Shown in pieces: positions 1-11,420 of a stretch of 64,000 nt of DNA. The stretch covers positions 3,956,203 through 4,020,202 of the forward strand of contig JAAONU010000009.1 in NCBI GenBank assembly GCA_012932295.1, read 5' to 3'. Position numbers and translations under genes: made by a program. The stretch's first letter is position 1. Each line of letters begins with the position of its first letter. The notes beneath the pieces are model-generated. The model was not told the DNA's origin. It saw nothing but the letters and a program-made list of their open reading frames with translations, and did no database searches. The DNA comes from Cyclina sinensis (taxonomy: Eukaryota > Mollusca > Bivalvia > Venerida > Veneridae).

Positions 1-933
1 TACAGTTAAGGTAGATCAACACTTGAAATTTCAGTCAACGATACATTAAACAAATCTTATTTTTTGTGTGTATTTTTTCATTGAATTATCAATTCTAATA
101 AATATATGCTATATTTCCCCCTTCTGTTATCTTTTCTTTTTCTTTTTGGTTTGTTTTTGTGTGTTTGCTTTTTTTGTGTTTTTTGTGTGTGTTTTTTTTT
201 TTCTAAGTAAATGTTCTTGAGATTTATATTTCTATCATGAGTCAAACAGGCTTGAAGGTACTGCTCAATGAAAAGATCGTTAGATTTAAGTTTGGATAAG
301 CTCTTAGTTTATCCAATTATATTGCAATTCATATCATCGGGTTTTCACCGTCAAAGGTTTTGCTGTTGATCATGCTGATTACGTGTAACTTAAAATCTGG
401 TAACATGATCTCTTAATTGTATAATTTCAAAAAAACACACAAGCCTTTTATTTTCCTTGATGACATGATAAAGTCAAAATGAATTAAATAAACTTCTTTA
501 GAGAAAATATCCCAATCAGACAACGTTTAAGCTCGAAATATAAAGTGAAATGTGTTAAATTTTCTGGTTCTTCTAACGTTAATAATACCGAGAGAGTTTT
601 TCAGCAAAAGGGATATAAATTGAATACTTTAAGGTAAGTCTGATTTGTTTGAGGCATCATTCTGAGTGCGAGGGGTGAAATCCACTATTGTGTAAAGAGG
701 CACATATTTGAGCGTATTTTCTTATAATAACCAAATGAATTTTTTTTATAGTTCCATTTATTATAATTATAGTTCATTTCAAATATTAAATATTTCGACG
801 ATTTCCAAGGGCTTTTTATTCATTAACTATAAACGAATTTCAGTTTTAAATTATTTGAGTTTCAATAAATAATATTTTAAAAGTCTACCAGAAGTCAAGA
901 AAATCTTTAATTTTGCAATTTATAGACGGAAGC

Positions 934-2663
934 ATGAAGGGTTATCTATTTATTGCCTTGTGCGTCTTGATTGCGGCAGTGGAAACAACTACGGCGGGTC
1001 AGTATTGGTTGTTTTGTTTTTATGATGAAGCACTAAAGTTTGTTGAGTGTTCTACTCACCATCTTTTTTAACTCAAATATTCAAGCAATTTCTGTCTATA
1101 TTCTAATGTACTTTTCTTGTTTTTTCGATCACATTCTTGTCATTCATTTCTTAAACTGTTATTTAATCACGACCGTACACGTTTGGCTTCGGTCGTCGCT
1201 TGCTGGTGATATAAAACTCTTAATTTTTCAACAGTTCTATTGTATACCGTTAAATATTTAGTTTGTTTAAATATCTCTTCCTTTGTATCAATTTAACATT
1301 CTGTCTTTACTGACATTATTTGAAAAAACCTCTTTATATGTTTGACTGCCGAATTTGTTTTTGAGTTTATAGTTCCATGAGGGCATAAAGGAATTAAGAC
1401 TTCAAATTATGCTGCACTTGAAAGCGTTTCTCTTTTTTCCGTAGTCTTTCAGTTTTTTTATATCCCCACCACAAATGGGGTGGGCGGGGGGAATACTGGA
1501 ATCACTTTGTTGCGTCCGTCGTTCGGTCGGTCAGCCGGTCGGTCTGTCGGTACGTCTCCACCTTGTCCACTCAATAAATCATATACTTATGGAAGGATTT
1601 TCTTCAAACTTGGCTTTGATGTTTACCTCAACATGGAAATGTGCAGAATCCATGTTGCTGTTGTATCAGGACTAGGTCAAGGTCACACTGTCTGATAATT
1701 TTCGTGTCCGCTCTGTAAATTCTTTACCCACTGAAGGATTTTCTTCAAACTTGGCTCAACTGTTCATCTCATGATAGCGATGTGCAGAACCTATGTTGAC
1801 CTTGTACCAGCCCAAGGTCAAGGTCAGACTTGAAGGTCAAATTTTTAACAATGAATTAAAGGACACGGATTTTCTTCTAACTTTGCTCAAATGTTCACCT
1901 CAACAAGGCAGTGTGCATAACCGATATTGCCCTTATGTTAGCTTAAGGTCAAGGTCACACTGGAAGGTCAAATATCTGACAGTTAAAAAAAGACAATGTG
2001 TTTTGTTTGCTCTGTTTATTCTTTACCCCTTGAAGGATTTTGTTCTTACTTGGCTCAAATATTCAACTCAACAAGGCAATGTGCAGAACCCATGTTGCCC
2101 TTGTATCAGGTCAAGGTCACATTGGAAGGTCAGATAATTCTCATGTCCTCTCTGTAAATTTTAAACTCTGTTGTCATAGTGTATTGTAATTTACAGCTTT
2201 ATGTGGCTCTCGTCAGTACAACCCTAGAATTTACACCTGTTGTAGAGGCAAACTGAGTTTCGGTGGTGGACAGGCATGCTGCGGTACAAGAGCCTACAAT
2301 TCAAGAATCTACACTTGCTGTGGCGGCAAACTGAGTTTCGGTGGCGGACAGGCATGCTGCGGTACTACAGCCTACAATTCAAGAATCTACACTTGCTGTG
2401 GCGGCAAACTGAGTTTCGGTAGTGGACAGGCATGCTGCGGTACAAGAGCCTACAATTCAAGAATCTACACTTGCTGTGGCGGCAAACTGAGTTTCGGTAG
2501 TGGACAGGCATGCTGCGGTACAAGAGCCTACAATTCAAGAATCTACACGTGCTGTGGTGGCAAACTGAGTTTCGGTAGTGGACAGGCATGCTGCGGTACA
2601 AGAGCCTACAATTCAAGGATGTACTCCTGTTGCAGAGGAAGTTTGAGATTAGGAAAGTGCTAA
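934..2663 (+). CDS. Galaxin-like secreted dicysteine-repeat protein (2 exons)
   Basis: Exon 1 is 934-997 and exon 2 is 2197-2663. The intron is phase 1 (donor GTCAGT, acceptor TTTACAG), and the joined frame encodes 176 residues. Residues 1-21 form a signal peptide with a hydrophobic core after MKGY. The mature part is five full copies plus one partial copy of a 26-residue unit. The unit starts Tyr-Asn-Ser/Pro-Arg, then has a CC pair, then Gly-Lys-Leu-Ser-Phe-Gly, then ACCGT, and the chain ends at Cys. Paired cysteines spaced this way with Tyr-Asn-Pro and ACCG are the hallmark of galaxins, matrix proteins first described from coral skeleton and also found in other invertebrates. I infer a secreted, heavily disulphide-bonded matrix or mucus protein. 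Units 2-5 are nearly identical at DNA level, so copy number may vary between alleles. Alternative: another short Cys-rich secreted family. An AATAAA lies at 3155. Confidence 0.82.
1465..2160. repeat. Dispersed AAGGTCAAGGTCACA-type repeat in the galaxin-like intron
   Basis: After a G-rich start (TGGGGTGGGCGGGGGG near 1477) and a GTCGGTC-rich stretch, a ~130-bp theme recurs three to four times. Each copy has 'ggattttcttcaaacttgg', then 'tgttcacctcaacaaggcaatgtgcagaaccc', then a run with AAGGTCAAGGTCACACTGGAAGGTCA. The same style of element recurs at 30.8-31.3 kb and in part at 32.5-32.7 kb. It is non-coding; the short open frames through it are incidental. Confidence 0.7.
2217..2660 (+). repeat. 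78-bp coding tandem repeat inside the galaxin-like gene
   Basis: Unit starts are 2217, 2295, 2373, 2451, 2529 and 2607. The period is exactly 78 bp (26 codons) and the last copy stops at 54 bp. Differences between the central copies are few (GGC/AGT at one Gly/Ser codon, AGA/ACA once). The first and last copies are the most diverged, as expected when unequal exchange homogenises the middle of an array. Confidence 0.95.
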
Positions 2664-4547
2664 AATTTGTTTTCCAAGTTAAAGTTTTTTCCCCAAAATT
2701 CAATTGCTTGTATTATAAACAGTAGCATAAATATGTCAGCAATAGGACAGCGTGCATGTTTTACACCTTAAAGAAGACATAATTTCCGTTCGTAAATTTT
2801 ACATTATATTTATCTAGAAAAAATGATTACAAAATATCTTTATATGTTATATTTTTCACAAAAATTCAATATTCCTATACTTCAGTCTTACTTTTACAGT
2901 TTGAGTAAAACTAATTATATGAATGGAAGAAAATGATAAAATGATAAATCAACTCTTTACATAAGCTTATATGTGTAACTTTAGTATAACTTTCTGTTCT
3001 TAATTTCGACCCATTGGTTATTACAAAGTACGATATTAATGCTTTGTTTGCATTATTTAAGTATTTGTTATTCCTTGCGACATTTCCCTGTTCTTGATCT
3101 TCACGTTAAGAAAATTGTAATTAACTCTTCATAAGCCAATAGCATATTAAAGTAAATAAAGAAATGTTTACACTACCGTTCCGCTGTGTGTGAATATTGA
3201 GATGAATTTTCATTTACAATAATAAAAATACAAATACAAAATATGTAGCAGCCCTGGAGTTTTTTTAAAGAAAATGTTATTTATTGAAGAAAATTATCGA
3301 TTATAGAAAATAGTATTTTATAATACCTTCTTTACAATATGATAATGGTCTACGTGTATGTAAATCGAGAAATTAACGTTTCTAGAAGCATTATGACAGA
3401 ACAAGTAATTTAGGCAAGTTTGTTTGTGCAACGGTTTTGCCTGCTAGAGACTTTATTTTGGCTGATTTAAACACCATTGATTTAAGTTTGCTTAAATTTG
3501 TATCAAATAAATATATATTGGCAGATAACAGCTGTTTGCTACTTCCTCTGTTAGGGAAGTTTGCGGAATTTGACTTAACTACATTAATACTACATGTGTG
3601 TTAAAACAGATGTGAGATTTTCTCTGACTTGTATCATGTAATTTGATGTAAGTGCGGTAAAGCAACGCCGGCGCATGGCAGCGTATCAAAATGACGTCAT
3701 ACGCCTAGATCGTTGTTTCTCATCTTCCAGCCGGTGGTGGACCAATCATGCACTAACCTTTGACATATTCAATTCTTCCGTAAGTATATTGTACGTCGAA
3801 TATACTGATATTCAAAGTGTATCTGAAATCTACCTAGAAGTTGCAAATCTGTCCGCATTCACCAGCTCCTTATTGGATGCTTTCATGACGACGGGCCAGC
3901 CTACTCTTTTGTAGTTTTCAATCGATTTCCTACATTTCTAAACCTTTCGTTCCATTTATACACAAAAAAAATGCTACATGATAAGAGCATATATAATGCC
4001 TGTATTATTAAAAAGAATATCTGCATGTGTAAATTTTGACGAAAAGACGTTAAGACGTTGAAGTAAAATCAATTGATTTCGAGCTTAAATCAACAATAAA
4101 ATATAAGGAACATATTCCGTTATTTTTATAAAATAAAAGCTATTTTTTGAATTCGCTAAACCAACGACAGATTGTTATTATGAATACATATAACTAACAC
4201 ATGGTTTAGCACAATCAATTACTTTACTGTTACCATCTCCTTACTTTGAAAGTTGTCACCATAGGAATATTAGTTATAGCGAAATTCCACTAGTTGTAGT
4301 ATTTCCCCAGTTTTTAAAACATTTACATGATATTTAAAAGAAATCGCACAATTTAAACCCAATAAAATGTTGCTACAAACTGACAATATATGTCGTAGTT
4401 GCTAGGTCCTATTCTTAAACAAAGCTTACAAATCTCGGCCTTTACATTTGAGGATACGTCTTGTCAAATAATCTAGCATTCACGACTTTTTTGTGGATGG
4501 ACTAACTGATTAATGCAAGCGTCTTATTCAAACAGTAAAGTTGTTTT
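2664..4547. other. Intergenic DNA between the galaxin-like and kinase genes
   Basis: AT-rich sequence apart from the candidate poly(A) signal near 3155. A 79-codon open frame at 3675-3914 sits in a slightly GC-richer patch but matches no family I recognise and has no splice or homology support. The last part should hold the 3'UTR of the convergent kinase gene. Confidence 0.5.
3155..3160 (+). promoter_or_regulatory. Candidate polyadenylation signal for the galaxin-like gene
   Basis: AATAAA about 490 bp after the stop codon. It is the first canonical hexamer I noticed downstream on this strand; a shorter 3'UTR with a variant signal is possible. Confidence 0.4.
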
Positions 4548-4553
4548 TTTATT
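4548..4553 (-). promoter_or_regulatory. Candidate polyadenylation signal for the kinase gene
   Basis: TTTATT on the plus strand reads AATAAA on the minus strand, about 300 bp past the kinase stop codon. Confidence 0.4.
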
Positions 4554-4849
4554 AATTTAATCGTGAAACAACTCATTTTGTTCAGAAAACTGTGTTCATT
4601 CAATGCTCACTTTAATCATAACAAAGTTAACAGGCATTAAGCACAGTGTACATTTCAAGAGCATGCATTTATGAATTCAAGAGCAATACCTATTTAAAAA
4701 CCTTTTGTAATGAACAATACTAATACTTCACAAAAACATATCCCTCCAGTAATGCAATAAAATATACTTCAAAATAAAACCCTCAAAACCGTTGAATTGC
4801 AAGTAACCTAACGTGAAAAATCATCAATCATTAATGATTAATTTGACAA

Positions 4850-6145
4850 TTATTGCATCATTTCTTGTATATGTAACAGTTTGAATGACAAGGCCCCTGC
4901 TGTTATCTGATTGTCATCAATCTCTGCCAGAAGCAACCCCATTTCTTGAGAAATCATTTTTGGAAACACAGTTGGAAATAATAACCTCTTGAAAAACAGT
5001 TTGTTCATAAACTTCATATTTTGTTTCGCATTAAATCCCACACACAAACCTCTGTGACACGCTAGATTAAATTCACATCCGTTAGATACTCCATTCCTGG
5101 CTAATTCAGCCTGGGAATCTGCATTGACGTACACATTACAAATGGGTTCAAGATTATCTACTTCATCAAGATCAATCATCTTCAGGCTACCATTTATCAT
5201 AAGAAAATGTTCCTCTTTGAAATCCCTGATCCTAAGTGAACCTAGAGGTGAGTGTTCGAGGTAGTTTAAGAAATCAGCAAGCTCGGTTGCTAAAGAAAGC
5301 CGTTGTCGCCATGTCAACGTTTGAAGGTTGTAGAACATTATACGTTCGCCAAGTTCAAAAATGCTTACAATGCCTCGTTCTGTAAGATCTACCGTTTCAC
5401 TTTCTTCATTCCTGATACAATAACCTAGCAACTGAGCAAAACCTGGGTGAGCCATTTGTTCTAAGAGTAATATTTCTTTCATTAGCCTCATAGATGAAAA
5501 TACAAAACACCTTGACCTTAATTCAGTTTTCTTTGGATGAGCTTCGTTAATTTTATCGATACATGATTTTACTTCACTTTGATGCCTGGTTACCATTTTA
5601 ACTGCCACTGGTATACCTTTGAACTCTCCTTTATACGTCTGTTTGGAGACACCATGACCAATCTTAGATATTAAGCGCACTTCGTGAATATTAGAACAAT
5701 TTAACAAATAACGGGGCCTTCTAATGACATTATTTGCATTTGTCTTACTTAATTCGCTGTCTTTCCTGATTCGATTTTCCGAAGCATGGTTATTCAGTTG
5801 ATATTTTATTTCATTGATAATGTAGTTATCGTCATATTGTAATGCATTTCTTGACATAAAACTCTGCAAAGATTCTAAAACTTGTTTTCTTTTTTGTCCC
5901 AGCTCCTCATAATCATGGACAATTTTGTTTAAATAATCTGTTCGATTACCGCTGAACTGCATTATTTTTCGTGACTTCGGGTCGTAATGTTTATTTAAAC
6001 TAATAGTCTCTTCGTCGATTTTCTGTTTGTCACCGCACGTGGTTTCTAACACCCGGTACATCACGCATGCGTAGAGGAGTAACGGAAGGACTATGTACGT
6101 CTTGTAGAAGCGTCTGATGATGGCGTATCCGAACATGTCACACAA
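4850..6145 (-). CDS. Secretory-pathway kinase, PKDCC/VLK-like
   Basis: 431 residues in one uninterrupted frame. A short cytosolic N-terminus with basic residues precedes a membrane anchor (about 17-33), giving a type II protein facing the Golgi or secretory lumen. A divergent kinase domain follows: glycine loop around 161-173 (IGHGVSKQTYKG), VAVK lysine K183, helix-C glutamate E224 (MKEILLL), catalytic-loop D308 (RDFKEEHF, with His where Asn is usual) and D325 in IDLDEV instead of DFG. The stretch 'HSPLGSL..RDF' followed by 'LK.IDLDE' is the signature of PKDCC (vertebrate lonesome kinase), which phosphorylates secreted proteins on tyrosine; FAM69/DIPK kinases are more distant relatives. A Cys-rich stretch (337-368) with CEFNLACHRGLCVGFN also fits. 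The intronless coding region may be ancestral or retro-derived; the conserved 5'UTR intron argues against a simple retrocopy. The exact substrate is unknown. Confidence 0.82.
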   Translation of the reverse strand: MCDMFGYAIIRRFYKTYIVLPLLLYACVMYRVLETTCGDKQKIDEETISLNKHYDPKSRKIMQFSGNRTDYLNKIVHDYEELGQKRKQVLESLQSFMSRNALQYDDNYIINEIKYQLNNHASENRIRKDSELSKTNANNVIRRPRYLLNCSNIHEVRLISKIGHGVSKQTYKGEFKGIPVAVKMVTRHQSEVKSCIDKINEAHPKKTELRSRCFVFSSMRLMKEILLLEQMAHPGFAQLLGYCIRNEESETVDLTERGIVSIFELGERIMFYNLQTLTWRQRLSLATELADFLNYLEHSPLGSLRIRDFKEEHFLMINGSLKMIDLDEVDNLEPICNVYVNADSQAELARNGVSNGCEFNLACHRGLCVGFNAKQNMKFMNKLFFKRLLFPTVFPKMISQEMGLLLAEIDDNQITAGALSFKLLHIQEMMQ

Positions 6146-7240
6146 TCACAATCCTTGAAAAAGAAAAGTATTAAAAACGTAGTGAGAAATATTATTGTGA
6201 AAGAATATTCATTAGTAGTGTTGTTACTACTTATTGATACTGCTTGAAATCTAGGTTTTGCTGAATTCAAACATATATGATTGCATTGTATTTACAAAAA
6301 AAACAACCCAAAAACAAAAAAAAACCCAATAAACTCCAACATAGAAAAAATACATAGTAAGCAAAATTGTCTGATCACAATAGTTCAACAATACTATTAT
6401 AGAGTTCCCTAACACCGTTTATAATAAATTCGTGGTTATTCCTGTTTTTTTTATACAAGATAATCTAGGTTTTGTTTTGGTTATCCGTCGTTTCATTGTA
6501 AATTTTAGCTTAATTCTATTCCTTCAGTCTCATTTCATTCTTTGAATATAAATTAATTTAACCTAGCAGTATTTAATGCTATCTCTCTGACAATATCCTA
6601 ATTGATTATATGTGGCGTTCTCTATCTAATTATGCGAGTTATCAAAGTGACAAATAAACAAGTTCTTTTGTACACTGAAATGACAAGCTCCTAATCTAAA
6701 TTCATGCATGCGCTTATTTTTTACTTTTCTTTAGCATCTCATTATATTAGACACTATATGTAAAAATTTGAATTCTCCGTTCTGTGATTAATTGGTTTGT
6801 CAAAAGCAATTCATAGGATCTGTAATGGATATGTTTTGAAGACCAGAGCGATTTTTTCTTTGCTAAAGGAATACCATAAATTAACTGATTTTTATTCTTA
6901 TACTCAGCTTCTGAAAAGCAAAGCCTAAGCGGTGTCAAGTAAAAATGTTTTGAGAGCTTTATTTTGTTTTGTTTCTAAATATTAATTTTAAAAGGAAGAC
7001 ATATTGTGAAATTTTCATCGATATAATTAAAACAAAATGAAAACAAATACCCTACTTACCTAAAAGACGCATCTATCCAATCACTGGTTTGTTGAAGTTC
7101 TGGTTCGTTTTCTTTACAAAGATGAATATATATATCGGCAGAACTATTCTTACACGGATGAAGCGTTACCATCCAAATGAAGCTTTCCGTATTCAGAACA
7201 TGTTCTTGCAACGAGGCTTTAGTCTAAGAAGAAACAACAT
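6146..7240 (-). promoter_or_regulatory. 5'UTR intron and upstream exon of the kinase gene
   Basis: On the minus strand a strong acceptor (CTTTTTCAAG) ends at 6154, eight bases upstream of the ATG. A strong donor (G|GTAAGTAGGG) lies at 7060/7059. Together they suggest a ~0.9-kb intron between a non-coding first exon (7060 upward, 5' end not defined) and the coding exon starting at 6153. Confidence 0.6.
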
Positions 7241-7828
7241 GAGGTGCTACGCTTGATTTTGACTTCAGATATATCTAATAAAATTATCTCTTTCGTTCCC
7301 GTGTGAAGAGAAATTTCATCTCATCGATTAGTTTTGGCTGAGTTGAATTCTCTTATAATAGCTTTGCCACTTGTTTGCTGGAAATAATTCACGTTTTCAT
7401 TATTGGTTCACGCCTCCCAGCGGTTTCCTGCCAAGTGCCGTTCTGCAAATGCAAGTATATCTTATCAATAATAGACTTAAATTCACACATTTTCCTTCGA
7501 CGTCTCGTAATAATCAAATTGTTGAGCCTCCTTTTAAGTACTTATCCCTAGAAGAATAAAATATTCATACAGACGTCGAGAAGTAAATTAAGATACAAGC
7601 TGAAATAATCATCAACAACGTTTAGCTTTCAACAAAGTGCACTTTATACATGAATATTTTATAGACATCCATTTAAACTGAACAAAAAACAGGGAGTCCA
7701 CTACAGCGCTCATAAAAGATGCCAAAAAATGTAGTACCTTTTATGTAACTGGTACTGGAATTTCTGTTCACTCATCTTTTTAAGAAACTATTGCAGTTAA
7801 ATGCTAAATAAATACTAGCTGGAGTAAC

Positions 7829-8145
7829 TACGAGAAAAGTTAGGCCCGCCCGCTTAGCTCAATAGGTAGAGCACTAGATTAGTAAGCCATCGGTCGTTGG
7901 TTCAACCCCTGGGCAGGGCAAAATTTCTCCTTGACAATTGTTCTCAGACATTGTGTCTTATGTTCATTTGTCTCTCACCTCTGATTCAGAGTAGATCATG
8001 TGGGAACAGTAGTCAGTCACTTGCGGAGAAATTGGCAATTACTGGTTAGTTATCCAGGAAAACCGGTTAGTTGGACTGACCGCCGAGATATAACATATGT
8101 TGAAATCGGCGTTAAACCCCAAAACAAACAACAATACGAGAAAAG
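7829..8145 (+). mobile_element. Full-length tRNA-derived SINE with target-site duplication
   Basis: A tRNA-like head carries an A box (TAGCTCAATAGG, about 7855) and a B box (GGTTCAACCCC, 7899-7909). The body has 'ctctcacctctga', 'agtcagt' and 'cttgcggaga', and the 3' end is GTTAAACCCCAAAACAAACAA. The insert (7840-8134) is flanked by an 11-bp direct repeat, TACGAGAAAAG, at 7829-7839 and 8135-8145. The layout resembles the widespread molluscan V-SINE-type families such as RUDI; the family name is from memory and not verified. Confidence 0.88.
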
Positions 8146-8174
8146 AAAATGTCCAGAAATAGACGTCAATGTTG

Positions 8175-8410
8175 ACGATCCCGGTTCGATCCCTATCAGG
8201 GCCGGCAAAATTTCTCCGTGATAATTGATCTCAGACAATGCGCCTATAGATCATTTGTTCCTCACCTCTGAAGCAAGTGAGGAAGTAGTCAGTCAGTTGC
8301 GGAGATATTAGGTTTGTAAAATCTGGATGGATAACCATGAACACTGGTTAGTTGGACTGTTCGCCTGTCTATGACCTTAGTCGTTAAACCCCAATAAAAC
8401 CAATAAAAAT
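8175..8410 (+). mobile_element. Second, 5'-truncated copy of the same SINE
   Basis: It begins at a B-box-like GGTTCGATCCC (8183-8193), repeats the 'cacctctgaagcaagtgagg', 'agtcagttgcggagatatt' and 'ggttagttggactg' body, and ends in TTAAACCCCAATAAAACC. It lies 30 bp downstream of the full-length copy in the same orientation, but with different sequence, so it is an independent insertion rather than a tandem duplicate. Confidence 0.8.
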
Positions 8411-10280
8411 TCTCATGATTCTTCAGAGAATTTCTATAAGCGTTACCGATGGACAATCTGCTTTGGGAGTTATGACTCTTATTTTTCTTTAAATATGACA
8501 TAGAAAAGGAACTGTTTTGTCATTGCCACATCCATGGCCTGGAGAGGTTCCCTCAAACTTTCATAAATGAACAGCCTTTATGTAATCAGGCGTTTAGAAA
8601 CGAGTTCTCCATGCTTCAGTTATTTGAAAAGTAATAATCGTGTGGTCGTTAACGTTTGTCATAACTTCTTATATAATTTTTCGAATTAAGGCGTTTTGTT
8701 ATACAGTTTTTCCTATTAATTGATATTATTCAAAGATAGATTTTTACGATATATGATTTTTGTGCCCTGTTTTATTTCAAATATTTATTTCAGTCATAAA
8801 GATCATTGGTACATTTATGTTTATTCAATATTTTTCTTTTTAATTCTAACTTTGACAGTAATATAGAAATATTTCTAACAAACTAAGTTATGTTCCTAAT
8901 GCATTGAAGTTTTGCCGGTCTCTGCAAGTTCAGAAACTTGTGAAAATTAAGTAACTTTTTGTTTTCTGGCGTAATGTAGAATCCAAAATGTCAAAGCAAT
9001 CACACATTTCAGTGAAAAGTAAAACCATAGCTTTTTAACGTGTTAGATAGTTTAACGCGATTCTGAACCTCTTTCCTACAACACATGTTTTTGAATGCAA
9101 CATACGATTATATAATTATATATAATTATTTCTTATAAAAGGGCTAGTTTCTTCTTTCATCAAACTTTCCCAAAGGGCCATATTTCCGTATTATCGCATT
9201 TAGGAGCAAACCATTCCTCAGACAAATAAATCACCCTGGACAATCAACAAGGCAACAATAATTCAATTTAGCCTGCCATCTTGTCTGTCACCTTCATTAC
9301 AAAGTAATAAATGCCAGGCACATGAAGTTGAAGACTGGCCTGAATAAATAATATATATTTATTTCGCTTGACCTATACCCATGTTGACGTTGTTGCATTT
9401 ACAAAACAGCTAGAATTGACTACGTACAATATACTCTTCATGTTTAAATTCTTTTGGGATGCACCGCTTGTCTGAAGTAAAACATTCTAAACTGGCTTCG
9501 TCTCGGGGGATGAAGGCGAAAAAAAGGTTTTAGTGCTAAGAAATAAAGAAGCAGATAGCATTCCTCCGCATTCATCCCTTGATTTCAACTTTGAATGGTC
9601 TATTACGTGATTAACTTACTTTAATGAGGGGTGTTTTTTATATATTTTCTGCAAAAAAAATTATATTTTTAAAATAACCAATAACATTCATTAACCGATA
9701 TCGAAACATATACATGTAGTCACTTTAATGTAAAATCACGTAGAAAAAGATAAAAAAAAAGGAAGTAGGTAGCGTAACTGAATGTTCTATTACATTAAAA
9801 CTATCCAAGGTAGACTCGTTACGTTTTTGTCGGAAATCATACGCTTTCTTGGTATATGCCAAGTGTTGTTATGTCTGTGTGTGATATAGGGTGATAGAAA
9901 AGTGAAAGTGTTGTAGTTTTTTTAGGGGTGGGGGAAGGGGTATAGCCATTTTTTCCGAATGACCACTTTCTAGGTGTCCTTATGCCTAACGGAGATATTT
10001 TTGTAAATATATATTTTTAAATTATCAATTATTTTTCATCTTACATTAATGAGCAAATAAAATAAATATGCAGTATTATTCATAATTGCAGGGTATATTC
10101 CTTGAAGCCTTCCTATTGGACGAACGTTTAGGACAAAAATGTTACTAATCTAGCTATGACTAGACATGCAGTAGAAGGTTAAATTCGAAGGGGAAAAATA
10201 CAATAGTAGCCTGAAAAGATAAAAGGGAGACAACTAAAATACACACCGATAATTGGGTACATGATTAGTTTTGTCTTTTG
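8411..10280. other. Intergenic AT-rich DNA
   Basis: No gene, SINE or long repeat recognised. It contains TA-rich stretches (about 9110-9130) and short homopolymers only. Confidence 0.5.
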
Positions 10281-10284
10281 AGTT

Positions 10285-10495
10285 ATATATCCTGAAGAAC
10301 AAGAACACTACAGAACCTGTAATGCAGGGTCTGCGAGTTCCGACAGACTAACACTTTTTGCCTTTCGACAGAGATGTTAAACCGAGGTTTCTTCTGTATC
10401 ACCTACAACCGAAAACAACTAAACTCTTCTTGGGGAATCAGTCACCTGGGCAACTGGCACCGCCAATATATGAATCGGATAAATAAATGTGCCAC
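10285..10495 (+). mobile_element. Degenerate tRNA-SINE fragment (second SINE kind)
   Basis: It shares 'gagatgttaaaccgaggt..tctgtatca' and a downstream 'gggcaac.gg.accg' tail with the better copies at 32.1 and 52.1 kb. The head is not recognisable and the body is diverged. Confidence 0.5.
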
Positions 10496-11099
10496 AGATA
10501 CAAGGCGCCAAACATTTGCAGATGTGATTATTTAAAAAACACCTGCCTTTAAAAACAACAACAACAAAACTACATCAGCAAAATCGGCATCACAAATGCC
10601 TTTGGCTAATGAAAAGTGTAAAGCAAACTAATACAACATTATAGACAATACAACAGAGTAACATAATGCGTTTACAGAATGCATTATACCATAGCGAAGA
10701 ACAAATACAGAAAAACAAATGCAACGACACAGCGCACGTATAAACCCTTACTGGAAACAACGCACGCAATGACGCACTGAGATTTGGCATGTAAACTACC
10801 TGTACGTATAATTTGATCATTAGCAACTATAATAATAATGATAATAATAACACAATTAATTATTACGAGTAAATAATAAATGTAAAGGTCTGTGAAACTA
10901 ACATTTCTTGACCTTCTTTTATGACGGATGAAAGCAAATATGGAGCTGAATAACCAAACACAAGTCCAAAGAATATCTAATTGCTGATTTTTCCGAGGGA
11001 CAAAGAATAACATACTTCGGAGCTAATAATGTAAAGGTAAATATAGTTAAGCTGACATATTTTGCATATGTTTAAATGTTTTAGCTCAGAACTGAAGGT

Positions 11100-11400
11100 A
11101 AGAATTCTTCTTTCTTTCTTTCTTTCTTCCTTTCTTTCTGTCTGTCTGTCTATTTGGTTTTTCCTTTGTCTGTTCTTTTTTCTTGATCAATTCGTTTTCC
11201 TTCCTTGCTTCCTTGCTTCCTTCTTTCCTTCCTTTCTTCCTTCCTTCCTACGTGTATTCTTTCTCTTGTAAATTCATTCATTCATTCATTCATTCAGTCG
11301 TTCGTTCGTTCGTTTATTCGTTCTTTCGTTAAATTTATTTTAATGTTTCATTAAGTTGAATAAATTATTCATTTATTTATCTTTCTTATCTATTTATTTC
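11100..11400. repeat. Pyrimidine-rich (CTTT)n/(CTTC)n and (ATTC)n/(GTTC)n microsatellites
   Basis: Runs of CTTT, CTGT and CCTT repeats to about 11260 are followed by ATTC, GTTC and ATTT tetranucleotide runs. They lie just upstream of the splice acceptor of the first ZP gene. Open frames here (Ser/Phe/Leu only) are artefacts. Confidence 0.85.
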
Positions 11401-11420
11401 CGTTTTGCTATTGATCGCAG

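Noticed and set aside
1793..2137. 114-codon plus-strand open frame
   Set aside because: Runs through a dispersed intronic repeat, not conserved coding sequence.
2365..2703. 112-codon minus-strand open frame with repeats
   Set aside because: Antisense shadow of the galaxin-like repeat exon; the plus strand has signal peptide, splice sites and family resemblance.
3675..3914. 79-codon open frame in a GC-richer patch
   Set aside because: No recognisable domain, signal peptide or splice context.
7844..7921. Possible tRNA gene
   Set aside because: A and B boxes are present, but the sequence continues into a SINE body, ends in a SINE tail and is bounded by TSDs.
11062..11271. Ser/Phe/Leu-rich open frame
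   Set aside because: Translation of a CTTT/CTTC microsatellite.
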